A stretch of 64,000 nucleotides of DNA from the NCBI RefSeq assembly GCF_014356525.2, contig NC_052509.1, positions 34,555,236-34,619,235 on the forward strand, in the 5' to 3' direction. How positions within the stretch are numbered: position 1 is the first letter of the stretch; each line of letters starts with the position of its first letter. The stretch comes from Nilaparvata lugens (lineage: Eukaryota > Arthropoda > Insecta > Hemiptera > Delphacidae). The notes beneath the pieces are model-generated. The model did no database searches. It saw only the letters and a program-made list of their open reading frames with translations, and was not told the origin of the DNA. The translations under genes were made by a program, and so were the position numbers. Below, piece by piece: positions 1-10,570 of the stretch.

Positions 1-1632
1 GTATGAACATGGCTGTCGACTGCTAGTAGGGCAGTGTCAGTGTCGCCTGCAAACGTCGCTGTGGTATTCTCCTCCTCCACATTTGAAATATCACTTGCGG
101 TGTTTCGATGATTAAACTTTACTGGACAGTCGGGCCAAAACTTGTATTGGATAAGACATCGGTTTCCTTTTATATAAATCATGGGTAGCCCTGTAGTAAT
201 TTATCCTAAAATAACTAATCCTAATATGAGAAGGGATAATATAATGACTTGAAAGCATTTTGGCTAACTGTGAAATATGTAATAGGCAACATTTCAAGTA
301 CATTACAGAGTTCGAACATGACATACAATAAAACCTTATAATAATAATAATAAAGAAACGCCATACCAAAAATCCAGAATTATTGTTAATGCATAAATAA
401 TCCTACAATGTGCTCGGGAGGTTAGGTTGAAAGACATTTTATAAATTACGAATTACAGAAAAATTACCAAGAGAAAAACAATAACGCATAGCATATTTTG
501 CTTTCACTGAGTTTACCTCTACTACAAAATTAATATTCACTCACTAGACATTGAAGTTCGCATCGAAGATTTCACATAGTTGACGACAAGTAATAGATAA
601 TTAGTGACTCAATGTCTATCATATGAAGACGCTTAGGAACACTGAAGATGATACCGTAATGAGTGCACATGTCATTACAATTCTGTACTGCATAAACAAG
701 CACAAACTGTTGAAAGTTCACAGTTGATCACCAATAGCTCGAGTGAAAAACAAAGACAAAAATGTAAGCTGATCATTATTACATTATTTAATAAAACATT
801 ATATCTTAAGCTTCATTAGCAGATCAATGTGATTAAAAAAAAATAAGAACAATTAGGATTATTCCTAATGGATCCTTATGGATGTTTATAACCCAGAAAA
901 GTTGTATTCAACAACAATAATGAAACAAGACAATAATTAGCAAAATACCATATCAAAATATTCATGATTGTTGCATCTCAATAAACACCACGACAACAAG
1001 CGAGTAAACCCGGAATGCACTCTGTGAAAATTAAGAGCCTTCAAAATAAAAATTCCTAACACACCCACATAAAAAATGATGACCTAACTAACAAATCGAA
1101 AATCAAACAATATTCCTTGTTTGAACAATATTAAGACTATAATGGTCGCTAACACACTATTTTGGAGTTTTTTAGTGCGCCTTAATACTAATGGGAGGTG
1201 GTCGTTAACTCACTCTTCTGGAGTCTTATCTCGCCAAAAAAAAGAGAAGGGAAACTTACACACTAAACTTACCCATCATTATTCTTCAGGCTTCAAATTT
1301 CACAGTGCATCAAGATTCACCACTCATTAACACAATGAATACCTATATATTAACAAACATCATTAATATTTTCTATTATCACAAAAAAATTCAATTACCT
1401 ACACACATTTTGCCAGAAAAAATCTAATCCAGATACAAAATGACACCAATTAGTGTAAGTACAGCACATCCAATAAGCATGTCTTCAAATCCAAAAAAAA
1501 AGTGAAGTTTTCATTTTTTTTAAAATCAAACCACAATAATGTGTCGAATAATATGAATATTTCAAATGGAAATATTATCAAAATTTATGACGTCAAGAAA
1601 ATAATAACTTCATAGCTGAAAAGGAAAAAGAT

Positions 1633-1633
<1 letters not shown>
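1..1633. other. AT-rich stretch without a recognisable gene
   Basis: No open frame here resembles a known protein; the two short frames (about 85 and 69 codons) have low-complexity, AT-driven composition. A retrotransposon on the minus strand begins just to the right, so its 3' long terminal repeat could lie here, but I could not match this stretch to the sequence beyond the other end of that element. Confidence 0.6.

Positions 1634-1695
<62 letters not shown>
1634..1695. repeat. (GA)n microsatellite
   Basis: Uninterrupted GA dinucleotide run of about 62 bp, lying about 30 bp beyond the 3' end of the Gypsy integrase frame. Confidence 0.98.
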
Positions 1696-1696
<1 letters not shown>

Positions 1697-1724
1697 ATAC
1701 ATAATCTTATCTTATCACAAAACC

Positions 1725-2501
1725 TCAAGTTTGTGAACCAGGACGATGCCGAAATATTTTCATCATAAATTGATTAACTTTTAAAATTTTTCCACTGGAA
1801 ATTTCCTTCAATTCAAAACATCCTTTACCGAAATCTTTAACCACTGCATACGGACCTTTATACCGTGGGCAGAGTTTCGCTGAAAACTTTCTTATTTTAT
1901 TAGATAGTACATAATGATTAATTAACACTAAGTCATTAACTTTGAATACAGTGCGCCTCCTATTAATCATATTATCTTTATAGCGTCTGATTACACCTTT
2001 ATTCTTCATCCGGAGAAAAATTCGTCGATTTCTAAGTCCCTCCTCTTCTAATTCAAATCTGTACTCAGGCGGATATGAAACATACTTAAAAACTAAATGA
2101 GATAATTTACAATTAAGCATCAACTCCATAGGTATACTATCAATCGTTTCATGGAAGTTGTTGAGAATAAACTCAGCTTTGTCTAGATATTTATACCATA
2201 AGTGGTGCTTATTCTCTGGTACATAAGTTCGTAAGATTCTATTAACTTCCTTGAGAGGCCTTTCACTCAGATTCGACTGTGGGTGATAGATTGAAATATA
2301 ATGGTACTCAATGCCAAGTTCAGTTATAGAATCCCTCCATATCTTACTTTGAAAGCAAGTACCGTTATCACTTATAATTAAATCAAATTTACCATATTCA
2401 GCAATGTATTTCTTTACCGTTTTTACTAAATTGATAGCATTAGCTGGCACCAGTGGATATAACTTAGTATACTTATTAAATCCATCATGCATAATGCACA
2501 T
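1725..2501 (-). pseudogene. Gypsy integrase core and C-terminal GPY domain
   Basis: Encodes the C-terminal two thirds of a retroviral-type integrase, which inserts the cDNA into host chromosomes. Visible signatures are ISDNG, holding the second catalytic aspartate (about residues 45-49), and YHPQSNLSER with the catalytic glutamate at roughly D35E spacing. The GPY-type motif RYKGPY lies near the C terminus. The first catalytic aspartate (context FIDVYGEL) lies upstream in the same frame but beyond a TGA stop at about 2502-2504. That stop fits a CGA-to-TGA change, so the frame starting at the internal Met is an artefact of the stop. The whole protein would have continued from the zinc-domain frame to the right. 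Confidence 0.9.
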
Positions 2502-2587
2502 TCAACGATACTTTTCCCCGGTTAACTCGCCATACACATCAATAAACACTTTATGCCCTTTCTTATCAGATAATATAGTGTACATTT

Positions 2588-3355
2588 CTAAAGCTTTTTT
2601 TCGTTGGAAGTTTTCACTAACTGACAAGTCTTACAATATTGTATGGTCTTAGCAACACAACGATAACTATTTTTAATATAAACAGATTCTGCAATTGCTT
2701 TATGAGTTTTTGATATACCAACATGGCCTAAACGTTCATGAAATTCATAGATTAAATCTTCACATAATTCAGAAGGTACACACAACTTCAAAAACTTGTT
2801 CCTCTTAGGTTTCCGTGTGAATACTAAACCATTATGCAAAATGAAATTGTCACATACTTTTACATCAACAGCCTCTAATCTAACTTTCAGTTTCTGTAAA
2901 TGAGGATCATTCAGTTGAATAGATTCTATTTTCTTAATAATACTGATTAAATTTTTATCATCTTTCACAATATTCAACACTTCAAATTCATTAGGATTAT
3001 GATACTCATTATTATTTTCATACTCAGTACGTGATATAATGTCAGGTACACTGTTTTCTTTACCAGCTACAAACTGCCATTCTATATTGAAATCTTGCAA
3101 TGCCAAGACCCAACGACCAAGCCTACCATTACCAATTTTACACTTTTTTAAAAACGTTAATGCTTTGTGATCAGTACGAACTATGACTTTATTATCCCCA
3201 AAATAATTACGTAACTTTGTTAACCCATACAGACAAGCCAAACATTCCTGTTCACAAATAGTATACCCTTTCTCTGCATAAGAAAGTGACCTAGAAGCAT
3301 AAGCTATCACTTTATGTTCACCATTTTCATCTTCTTGGTATAACTCAGCGGCCAA
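2588..3355 (-). pseudogene. Gypsy RNase H and integrase zinc-binding domain
   Basis: The first part matches Ty3/Gypsy RNase H, which degrades the RNA of the RNA-DNA hybrid. It shows an AYASRSLSYAEKGYTICEQE stretch with a catalytic Glu, then VIVRTDHKALTFL with a catalytic Asp. The last 60 residues hold the integrase HHCC zinc domain: HERLGH at about residues 208-213, then CKTC some 30 residues later. The start of RNase H (YLATDAS-type strand) is encoded upstream at about 3356-3440, before this Met. The frame ends at 2588, where the reading passes into the integrase core with another frame break. Confidence 0.9.
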
Positions 3356-3441
3356 ACCTACCGCACTGGCATCTGTAGCTAAATAAAAATCTTTACTGTA
3401 ATCAGGGTGACTTAAAGTTATGCATTCAATAAATCTATCTT

Positions 3442-4119
3442 TTATTTCCTGAAATGTTTGATCATCTGCAGCAGTCCAAACAAATTTGTCATTTTTACAA
3501 GTAAGATGTTGAATTTACTACTGAGATCGGAGTACTTTCGTTGAAACTGACGATAGAAGTTACACAAACCAAGAAATGACTGCAACTGTTTTAAATTTTT
3601 AGGTGTTGGAAATTTATGAATAGCATCCATTTTAGATTCGTCGACTTCAATACCTTTCTTACTGATGTAAAAGCCTAAATATTTGATCTTATCAGCAATA
3701 AACTGTGATTTATTCAGCTTCAGTTTTATGTTACCTTCTTTCAATTTTTTCAAGACTAATTCAGTCCTCTCAATGTGTTGTTCTAAACTTCCACTGCTCA
3801 GAGCCATATCATCCACAAAAGCTATAACAAAGTGTGATACTTCTTGTCCTAACACTTGATGTAAACATCTAATAAATTCAGATCCACTGATATTTAGTCC
3901 AAAGGGAAGGTGAGTATACTGATAACTCTCACCAAAAACGTTAAATGCCAAAAACTGTTTACTTTCTTCAGATAAGGGAATGTTATTATATGCTTGAGTT
4001 ATATCAAAATTACTGATGTATGAACACTTATTAAATCTAATTAACAAATTATTAATTAGTTCAGGTTCAGTATACCCTTTTTCAATATAACTAGATAAAT
4101 GTCGGCCATCAATACACAA
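3442..4119 (-). pseudogene. Gypsy reverse transcriptase, palm and thumb
   Basis: Reverse transcriptase of the Ty3/Gypsy type. Recognisable blocks are FDITQAYNNIPLSEES (catalytic Asp of block A, about residues 40-55), HLPFGLNISGSEF, FVIAFVDDMALS (the FVDD form of the YxDD active site) and YLGFYISKKGI. The thumb/connection segment LQSFLGLCNFYRQF follows. The N-terminal fingers are encoded in the neighbouring frame at 4149-4619, so a small indel near 4160 splits the gene. At the other end the frame runs out near 3442, while RNase H continues in another frame, which marks a second indel. All catalytic residues of the palm are intact. Confidence 0.92.
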
Positions 4120-4148
4120 CCTTAACGAACCATTAGGTTTCTTGACAA

Positions 4149-4619
4149 TTACAAATGGATTAGTACGGTATACCTTGAATTACTAGGTTCAATTATCCCT
4201 TGATCTAACATTTTCTTGATTTCTTTACCTACTTCATCTCTGTACTGATACGGAATAGGGTAACTTTTCTTATTTAACTGAACGTCATCCTTAATTCTGA
4301 GTTTGCAAACACAGTTTCTGGCTGAACCTGGTGAATCAGAAAACACATCTTCATACTCTTCAAATACCTTAACCAATTTATCAACTAAATCTGCAGGTTT
4401 ATCACTCAGTTTCGTTTTCAAATTATTTATTTTATCTACCCATAGATCTTCAAAATTGTCAGGTTCAATATTTATTTTAAACAATCTGTTGTTAGCAACA
4501 ACATCTTGTCTAATAAACAGAAAACATTTACCCCGAATAGCAAGAACATCTTGACTGAAATCAAGAATAGCACCCATGTCTTTCAAAAAATTACAACCCA
4601 CCAGAATGTCAACATTCAA
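4149..4619 (-). pseudogene. Gypsy protease C-terminus and RT N-terminus
   Basis: The first 30 residues (VDILVGCNFLKDMGAILDFS) match the C-terminal half of a retroviral aspartic protease, in which the Ile-Leu-Gly-type strand precedes a conserved hydrophobic end. After a linker, CKLRIKDDVQ and the DEVGKEIKKMLDQGIIEPS segment are the typical N-terminal fingers of Gypsy RT, leading into the phrase that normally reads SP(Y/F)xSP. The frame ends at 4149 through an indel; the conserved VIVKKPNGS-like part of RT follows in the next frame. Confidence 0.85.
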
Positions 4620-4644
4620 ATCAGTTACAACTAAAAATACAATC

Positions 4645-5255
4645 GGTATTTTAAGTCTCCAAACATCACATCAAGTAACACCTGTTTAACAACTTTTTTC
4701 TATCTATTTCCAGTTGCCACTACAATATTTATATTTGGAGAAGAAATCAAATTTAATTTACCCTGTGCTAACTGCATTTCTTGAAGTAATCTATCATTAA
4801 TAACATTGACCTCAGATCCACTATCAATGTTCAAGTTATATGTCTTCTCAAAAATAGATACCTTAACTTCTGCTAAACTATACCCTTGTAATATATGGAT
4901 GTTTCCTTTTCTTCAAGTAAGTCACTAAGCATACAATGTACTTGACAATTAGTACTCTCAATTATATCCTCATTGCTAGGTTCATCAACATTAATTATGA
5001 AGCCATTTTGCAAAATTTCAAACATGTTATCACTATTTTCATTTTTATTAAAGTTGAATATCTCCTGATCGTTAATCAAATTGCTATTGTTTAAATTTCT
5101 AGAGTCTACTTGTACAACATCAAAATCGGGTATATTTTTATTAGGTGTTACACTTAATTCATTATTTAAGAATATTTCATGATCACTCTTATTTACATCA
5201 AAATTACGTAAACCTTGTTCGACAGGACAAACAGGAACCTTATTTCGTTGCCCTA
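4645..5255 (-). pseudogene. Gypsy gag-pol junction and protease active site (fragmented)
   Basis: Minus-strand reading at about 4740-4860 gives an aspartic-protease active site, NIDSGSEVNVI (D-S-G triad), followed by QLAQGKLNL. Just upstream, 4873-5079 is a 68-codon frame rich in Asn, Asp and Glu with no recognised domain. It probably belongs to the spacer between gag and protease. The protease is broken by at least two indels between 4620 and 4900. Confidence 0.7.
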
Positions 5256-6377
5256 CTAGTAGTTTAAAGCTCGATTTTGATATGAATTTTGATTAGGAAC
5301 AAATGCTGGATTGGTTTGTCCCAATGGCGGTGGTGGTACTCCCATGTTATGTGCCAATGGATGCGCATTCTCTGAACTTTGTGCATTGTCGTTATTATTT
5401 GAGTAATAACGATTATTATGACGATTATCTCTATTAAAATAGCCATGTGATTTTTCACCTTTATAATTATTAGAAGCAAATTTATTGTGCTGACTACTAT
5501 TTGATGTGGGATTCACATGCTGAGTTATCTGAGGTGAAATCATATTTGGATATCCATGATTTTGAACAACAGGTGGATACATATTAGGTGGCATTTGCAT
5601 AGAAGATGGGAAGTGTTGATAACTATTGTGATCTTGATTGATCTGATGTTGGTCAAATTGTTGAATCTTATGATTACGATCATTATTATCTCGGTTAGTA
5701 GAAGGTCGATATTTTTCATGATGAACAAAATCATTCAATACATTCAAAAAAGTTTCATGTGTTTTAGCATTTCGTACCAAAGCGGCTGAATTGATGGTAT
5801 CATCAAAGTGAGCGCACAACAATGTAAAAATTACTTCATGGTCCATTGCCGGCAAAAAATTCTTAGCCACATTATACTTATAAATGAAATATTCAGTCAA
5901 AGTTTGATCGGTACCTGGTCGATTACTACCAGTATTCAATTGAGCTTTTAACTTAGCTTGTATGGTTGGTGACCACATACGATCCAAAAACTTATTCTTA
6001 AACTCCTCAAAAGTATGAGTATCATCTTTAATAAAATACCACCAATCTTTGAGACGATTATTACTTGTCATGTTGCTCTCTACAATAACCTTGATTTGTT
6101 CCCATTGTTGTATTTTATTACGAATCAGATACTCATTCAAAGCATTAATAAAATTCATGGGGTTACGGTAATCAATGCTCATTTGAAAGTCTTGTCTAGG
6201 GGATTGGAAAGAACTGTAAGCTACATTGTTAGATAAATTACTAGGAACTGTTACACGAACATAATCATCTAACTTAGTGATTGCTGCAGCATTCTTGTTA
6301 CATTTATTTTTAACAACACAAATTTCCTCTTGATCATGATCAATATGATTTTGGACTTTATTGAGGTTAGATAACAA
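5256..6377 (-). pseudogene. Gypsy gag, C-terminal part
   Basis: A 373-codon frame with capsid-like features. The central region (about residues 80-240) is helical and Trp-containing, with MNFINALNEYL, LKDWWYFIKDD, FEEFKNKFLDRMWSP and LTEYFIYKYNVA; these resemble the retrotransposon capsid (UBN2/gag-like) fold. The last 130 residues are rich in Asn, Gln, His and Pro, a nucleic-acid-binding style tail. No CCHC zinc knuckle is present, which is usual for some Gypsy clades. The N-terminal coiled coil is encoded in the partly overlapping frame 6269-6898, so a frameshift near 6490 separates the two. Confidence 0.82.
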
Positions 6378-6898
6378 ATCCTGATATTTTTCATTTTGGT
6401 TATCTCTTTCACATTCAAAAGTGATAATGTGTTGGTCAAGTTTAACTTTAGAATTTTCGACACTTTCATTAACAGCTTGTACTTTATTTTCGACATGGCA
6501 ATCTTAATATTAATAGAACTGATGTTTGAATCGAGATGAAGGGTTTTATCCTGCAATTTTGAAATGTTTTCCTGATTGTCATTCACTAAGGCCCTCAATT
6601 CAGAATTTATCATGTATTGTTCAGCTAAGATTTCTTGCTTCATTGCCATGCTATCCAACCTCAACTTCTCAATGTTTTCATTCCCTTCTTGAATAGACTT
6701 TTCAAGTCGCTTAGATTGTTCCTGACTCTGTCTAGATTGGTCTTGGATTTGTCTCATTAACTGTAATAATATAGTATTGGTATCCATAGTGGTAGTATTA
6801 ACTGGACCATTAGTATTTGTAGACGCCTCGTTTGAGTTAGTTAATACTAAATGTAGGCTATCATCGTCAACTTGATCAACATTACTAGGTTGATTCAC
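6269..6898 (-). pseudogene. Gypsy gag, N-terminal coiled-coil part
   Basis: Starts at Met 6898 (MNQPSNVDQV). It has a Ser/Thr/Asn-rich lead, then a long predicted coiled coil with QIQDQSRQSQEQSKRLEKSI and later heptad-like Leu/Ile spacing to about residue 130. Beyond that the frame turns into low-complexity Lys/Ile-rich sequence because of a frameshift near 6490. The genuine continuation is the other frame, which enters the 5256-6377 gag segment. This is the first open frame after the presumed 5' LTR of the element. Confidence 0.8.
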
Positions 6899-7072
6899 AG
6901 AGAAGAGATGAGGAATACCCCTTTCTTAGCTGGCGTCTAGAAATAAGAAATATATTGACCGATAAATACAGTTGTGCAGCTGTGTAGACTATTAATTGCA
7001 TGCCTCATTGAATGCAATTTTTATGCACTATTAAATGAACTTACTATTGATTGCGTGCAATAACGCATGCAA
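6899..7072. other. Flank upstream of the Gypsy gag start
   Basis: Expected site of the leader, primer-binding site and 5' LTR edge of the minus-strand Gypsy element. It holds several GCATGCAATT-like words but no primer-binding site that I can name. Confidence 0.4.
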
Positions 7073-7076
7073 TTAA

Positions 7077-7525
7077 GGCTGTGCAAAGGCTAAAAATAAA
7101 CTTTCTACTCGTGATATTTTTCCAAGTTTTTTGATTTGTATATCATCGATCTACCTAAATGAAAAAGTTTTCTCAGGAAAACATTTTTTTTCTGATCATT
7201 ACTTTTTGAGATATGAGTGCCTGAAGTTTAAATTTTTGGGACAGAAAATTTCAAATTCGGTAAGATAAATCCATGAGATTTAGAGGATAGATTCTTCATG
7301 ATATTGTTGATCTAGTAAAACAAAAATTTTCTGAAAATATCAATTTACTAAAAATAACCAAAAATAACTTTTAGTTGAGGTATTTTTGGTAAATTGAATA
7401 ACTTTTTCAAACATTTATATTTTCAGAAAATTGTTGTTTTACTAGATTAACAATACCATGAAGAATCGAGTAGAACTTGGATAAATATCACGATTAGAAA
7501 GTTTATTTTTAGCGTTTGCACAGCC
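7077..7525. mobile_element. Foldback MITE flanked by TTAA
   Basis: The ends are GGCTGTGCAAA... and ...TTTGCACAGCC in inverted orientation, each flanked by TTAA (7073-7076 and 7526-7529). The arms continue inward for more than 150 bp with few mismatches (for example around 7290-7345 against 7415-7465), so almost the whole 449-bp unit folds on itself. It has no coding capacity. TTAA target duplication is typical of piggyBac-type transposition, so a non-autonomous piggyBac relative is the best guess. Confidence 0.85.
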
Positions 7526-7529
7526 TTAA

Positions 7530-8955
7530 TAACTAAAATAACATAGTATTGTCTCTCGAACTTTCTCGGCTTTGAACTCGGGCTGTCCTGTTCCCAGTAT
7601 GTCTTGAAGGAGATTAGCTTTTGATGTTAGCATTTTTGATACACCAACCCCAACAGCCATTAGCCGTTTTCACACCGATATCTTGCCGACAAGACATACA
7701 GACAGGGTTTACTCTGATGGACATAAGAGTCTTTCCACTACCCTAAAAATGCAAGGTTTTATAAAATTATAATAAAGAACGATTTCTGCTTTACATTAGT
7801 GCTCGTTGCGTTCATCAATAACCCTTGGACATATTAGAATCATGGAATAAACATTATATTATCTTGAAATATATTGAGATATTCAATATGAAAGAAGCGG
7901 GTCCCTGGGACCCAGGGTCACGACTAACGTCGGAAAAAATAGGGTCACGACTAGAAGGTTAATTGCATGCAATTAAAAATCTACTCGACATCTGATTTAT
8001 GATGAATGATTCTATCTTGATTTTTACTGTAATATTGGCGTTCGAAGGAGACTTTTCCTATTGTATCAACCTTGAAATGCAAAATTTTCAAAAACCTTGT
8101 ATATATGTCAAGGCACAATTTAAAAAGAAATATACCTGTCAAATTAAATGGTAATCTATTGCTGTGTTTCGCTGTAATTGCGGAACATATAAACAAAGAG
8201 AAATGCAAAACCGTCGACTCGAATCTTAGAACTCACTTCGCTCGGTCAATAAATCGAAATTTTAAGAAACCACAAATTTCCTGGATGTAAAAGGGAATCA
8301 ATTGTTGTGAATCTTAATGTCTAGGATCCACTAAACAATCTACTAAATTCATCATTTTTTCTCCACAGGAGAAACGTTTAAAGCTGGTATCAAATGATGT
8401 CACCACATTATTTACATATGCAAATTATATATTTATATATGTATGTCACGTGGATTGAAGGAGCGTTGTTTGTCACGTTGTTTGTGGATTGAAGGAAGAT
8501 TCTATTTTACTATTTAAATAAATCATAATGTAATTTACTTATCCACTTCGAGATTCACAGAGTGATAATAAGTAGAAAATGAAATGTATAGCAAACACTT
8601 CAGTTGCTATGTAGGCCTACTGTATTGTATTTTAAGTTTGCTAGTTTGTCTTATTTTTTACTAAAGTGATGAAGTATCAGAAAATACTATTATTCAGCAT
8701 TGTTATGTATTATGTTCAATGTCATTTTTTTCTCTTTCTTTTCAATAATTCAAAATTTGTTATTATTCTAAATAAGTAGATAACTTAACTATTGTTTGTT
8801 TTTAATAATATTATTTGTTTTTTTTGTATTGTTGTAATACTTGAAAGAGAATTGTGTGTAAGAGAGGGTCGACTGCGCCCTAACTTCGCTCTCTAGGAAA
8901 AATAAAGGCAGTCATTCTATTCTATTCATGTCACCATAATATATATGTATATATA
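7530..8955. other. Non-coding stretch with an ancient dispersed repeat
   Basis: No gene. About 8000-8260 (…CCTTG..ATGCAAAATTTTCAAAAACCTTGT… and …CTCACTTCGCTCGGTCAATAAA…) is a diverged relative of 26565-26825, so it is a dispersed repeat, not a conserved gene. A perfect short palindrome GGGTCCCTGGGACCC lies near 7899-7913. The 75- and 72-codon frames inside the repeat are chance. Confidence 0.55.
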
Positions 8956-8975
8956 TTAGAAAGCAGATGACATCC

Positions 8976-9190
8976 AATTTATTAGAACAAATGGAATGCC
9001 TTCATCTTCATGTGTAGGCAACACACCACACCAAACTTGTTCCTGTGGGACTGACCTTGTCTCTGTGACACTCCATTTGTTAGAATGGGACTCTATCCCT
9101 CTACTTGTTCCAGTGACACTACTTGTTCGAATGAGACTCTTCTTCACTACTTGTTCCAGTGAGACTCACCCTGTCTCTGTGGAAAATCAC
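8976..9190. repeat. Degenerate minisatellite-like array
   Basis: Four to five irregular repeats of a core near ACTTGTTCCAGTGACACT, with variants such as TTGTTCCTGTGGGACT, TTGTTAGAATGGGACT and TTGTTCGAATGAGACT, spaced 18-40 bp. The array keeps both strands open over 60 codons, a result of its composition. Confidence 0.6.
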
Positions 9191-9285
9191 GCTTTGCATT
9201 GATGGGACGGAGCTCCTGAAATTTTTACAGTTATGGGACTTGTGGCAGTTGATGAAACTTATCAATGACTATTTTAGATTGGGCG
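9183..9285 (-). repeat. Fragment of the R1 dispersed repeat
   Basis: The reverse complement matches the interior of the R1 unit (CTATCAACTGCCACAAGTCC and CAGGAGCTCCG..CCCATC segments) seen in full at 15265-16094 and 22016-22835. Confidence 0.75.
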
Positions 9286-9594
9286 ATTAGGCCTTGTCTA
9301 AAGAATTCAGCTTATAGTCTGTTATACAATATATGAGCAATTCAACTCATAACATCTTAGTAGTCATCTTATGAATTGTGTAATCTTTCATCAAATCAGT
9401 CTTACTAGTAGTTCTGTGAACAGTAGACCTCACGCAGTATTTTCATCCACAAGAAACTTATTGAAACTATAGACCTGTGTAATCAGACCTGATGTATTAC
9501 ATCTGTATAATCACTTGTCAGCTGATTTATGATGAATAATTCTATAGTTAATATTCTATAGTTCTCTAATATTGGCGTATGAAGGGGGCTCATT

Positions 9595-9749
9595 TTACTT
9601 TCCTTGCCCTATCTATTACCATAGGTAAGGAAAGTATTGCTTTCCGAAAAAAACTAAGGTACCCCAATTTCAAAATTTCTATACGTTTCAAGGTCCCCTG
9701 AGTCGAAAAAAGTGGTTTTGAGTATTGGTCTGTATGTGTGTGTGTGTGT

Positions 9750-9805
<56 letters not shown>

Positions 9806-10202
9806 AGTGTATGTGCGTCTGTGTACACGATATCTCATCTCCCAATTAACGGAATGACTTGAAATTTGGAACGTAACGTCCTTACAATATAAGGATCCGA
9901 CACAAACAATTTCGATCACATGCGATTGAAGATGGCGGCTAAAATGGCGAAAATGTTGTCAAAAACAGGGGTTTTCGCGATTTTCTCGAAAACGGCTCCA
10001 ACGATTTTGATTAAAGTTATACCTGAAATAGTCATCGATAAGCTCTATCAACTGCCACAAGTGCCATATCTGTAAAAATTTCAGGAGCTCCGCCCCATCT
10101 ATGCAAAGTTTGATTTTAGATTCTTAATTATCAAGCTTCAGATACAATTTAAACAAAAAAATTCTATTGGAAAAGATTCAGCATGAAAATCTCTACAATT
10201 AA
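9595..10202 (+). repeat. R1 dispersed repeat, copy 1 (3'-truncated)
   Basis: Begins with the hairpin-like TACTTTCCTTGCC..ACCATAGGTAAGGAAAGTA, passes through a TG microsatellite and runs to CTCTACAATTAA. Full copies then continue with ATGTTCAGTAACATTTTC, but here the match stops and viral helicase sequence starts. So the R1 unit is interrupted or truncated at the left edge of the viral insertion. No convincing coding capacity; the Thr-His repeat frames come from the TG tract. Confidence 0.85.
9735..9802. repeat. (TG)n microsatellite inside R1
   Basis: About 68 bp of TG with one GG interruption. The same site in the other R1 copies carries TG runs of different length. Confidence 0.97.
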
Positions 10203-10219
10203 CAAGTTCAAAATACAGA

Positions 10220-10540
10220 ATGGGGTTTGGTCTTGAGGGAGGCGGAATTTATGTGCCCTTCGATAAACACACTCACAGGTTCAAAACTAACGAGAAATAT
10301 ATTATTGTTAGTAGAGATACTCAAGTGATGTTAAATGAGGAACTGATGTATTCTATCAAGAAAGTTAATATAGCAAAATGCGTATTAGCAAAGGTCAGAT
10401 GGATAGATGGTGTACCTGGTAGTGGAAAAACACAACTAATTATAGAAAAGCATGAGCCATTGAAAGACCTCATATTAACTCAAACAAGGGCAGCAGTTAG
10501 AGAAATAAGAGTAGCCATACAAAAAAAAATACGAGAATAA
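10220..10540 (+). pseudogene. Viral helicase N-terminal part (motifs I and Ia)
   Basis: A 106-codon frame. Residues 64-71 (10409-10432) are the Walker A loop GVPGSGKT that binds the NTP phosphates; the following LILTQTRAAVREIR is the motif Ia region that contacts nucleic acid. Upstream residues (KYIIVSRDTQVMLNEEL) fit the stretch preceding the helicase in virga-like replicases. In another frame a short match (TEWGLVL) directly before position 10235 suggests the viral homology really begins near 10205 and was shifted by an indel. The frame ends just after a nine-A run at about 10520-10529, where collinearity with the virus is lost. Confidence 0.87.
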
Positions 10541-10570
10541 ATATAGTTCTATAATCAATTCCAACTATTT

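Larger units (their letters stand above)
1725..6898 (-). mobile_element. Ty3/Gypsy LTR retrotransposon, broken internal region
   Basis: Reading on the minus strand from right to left, the order is coiled-coil gag, aspartic protease, reverse transcriptase, RNase H, integrase with HHCC zinc domain, D-D-E core and GPY-type tail. RNase H before integrase is the Ty3/Gypsy order. The element is dead: gag is split by a frameshift near 6490, the protease-RT part near 4160, RT-RNase H near 3440, and the integrase by a TGA at about 2502-2504. No long terminal repeats or primer-binding site could be matched by eye on either side, so the outer boundaries are unknown and the stated span is only the coding interior. 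Confidence 0.93.

Noticed and set aside
1..1724. 3' LTR of the Gypsy element
   Set aside because: No matching copy could be found beyond 6900, so I do not mark an LTR.
9590..9919. Minus-strand frames of Thr-His repeats
   Set aside because: They are translations of the TG microsatellite inside R1; the same happens at 14452-14637 and 15318-15563.
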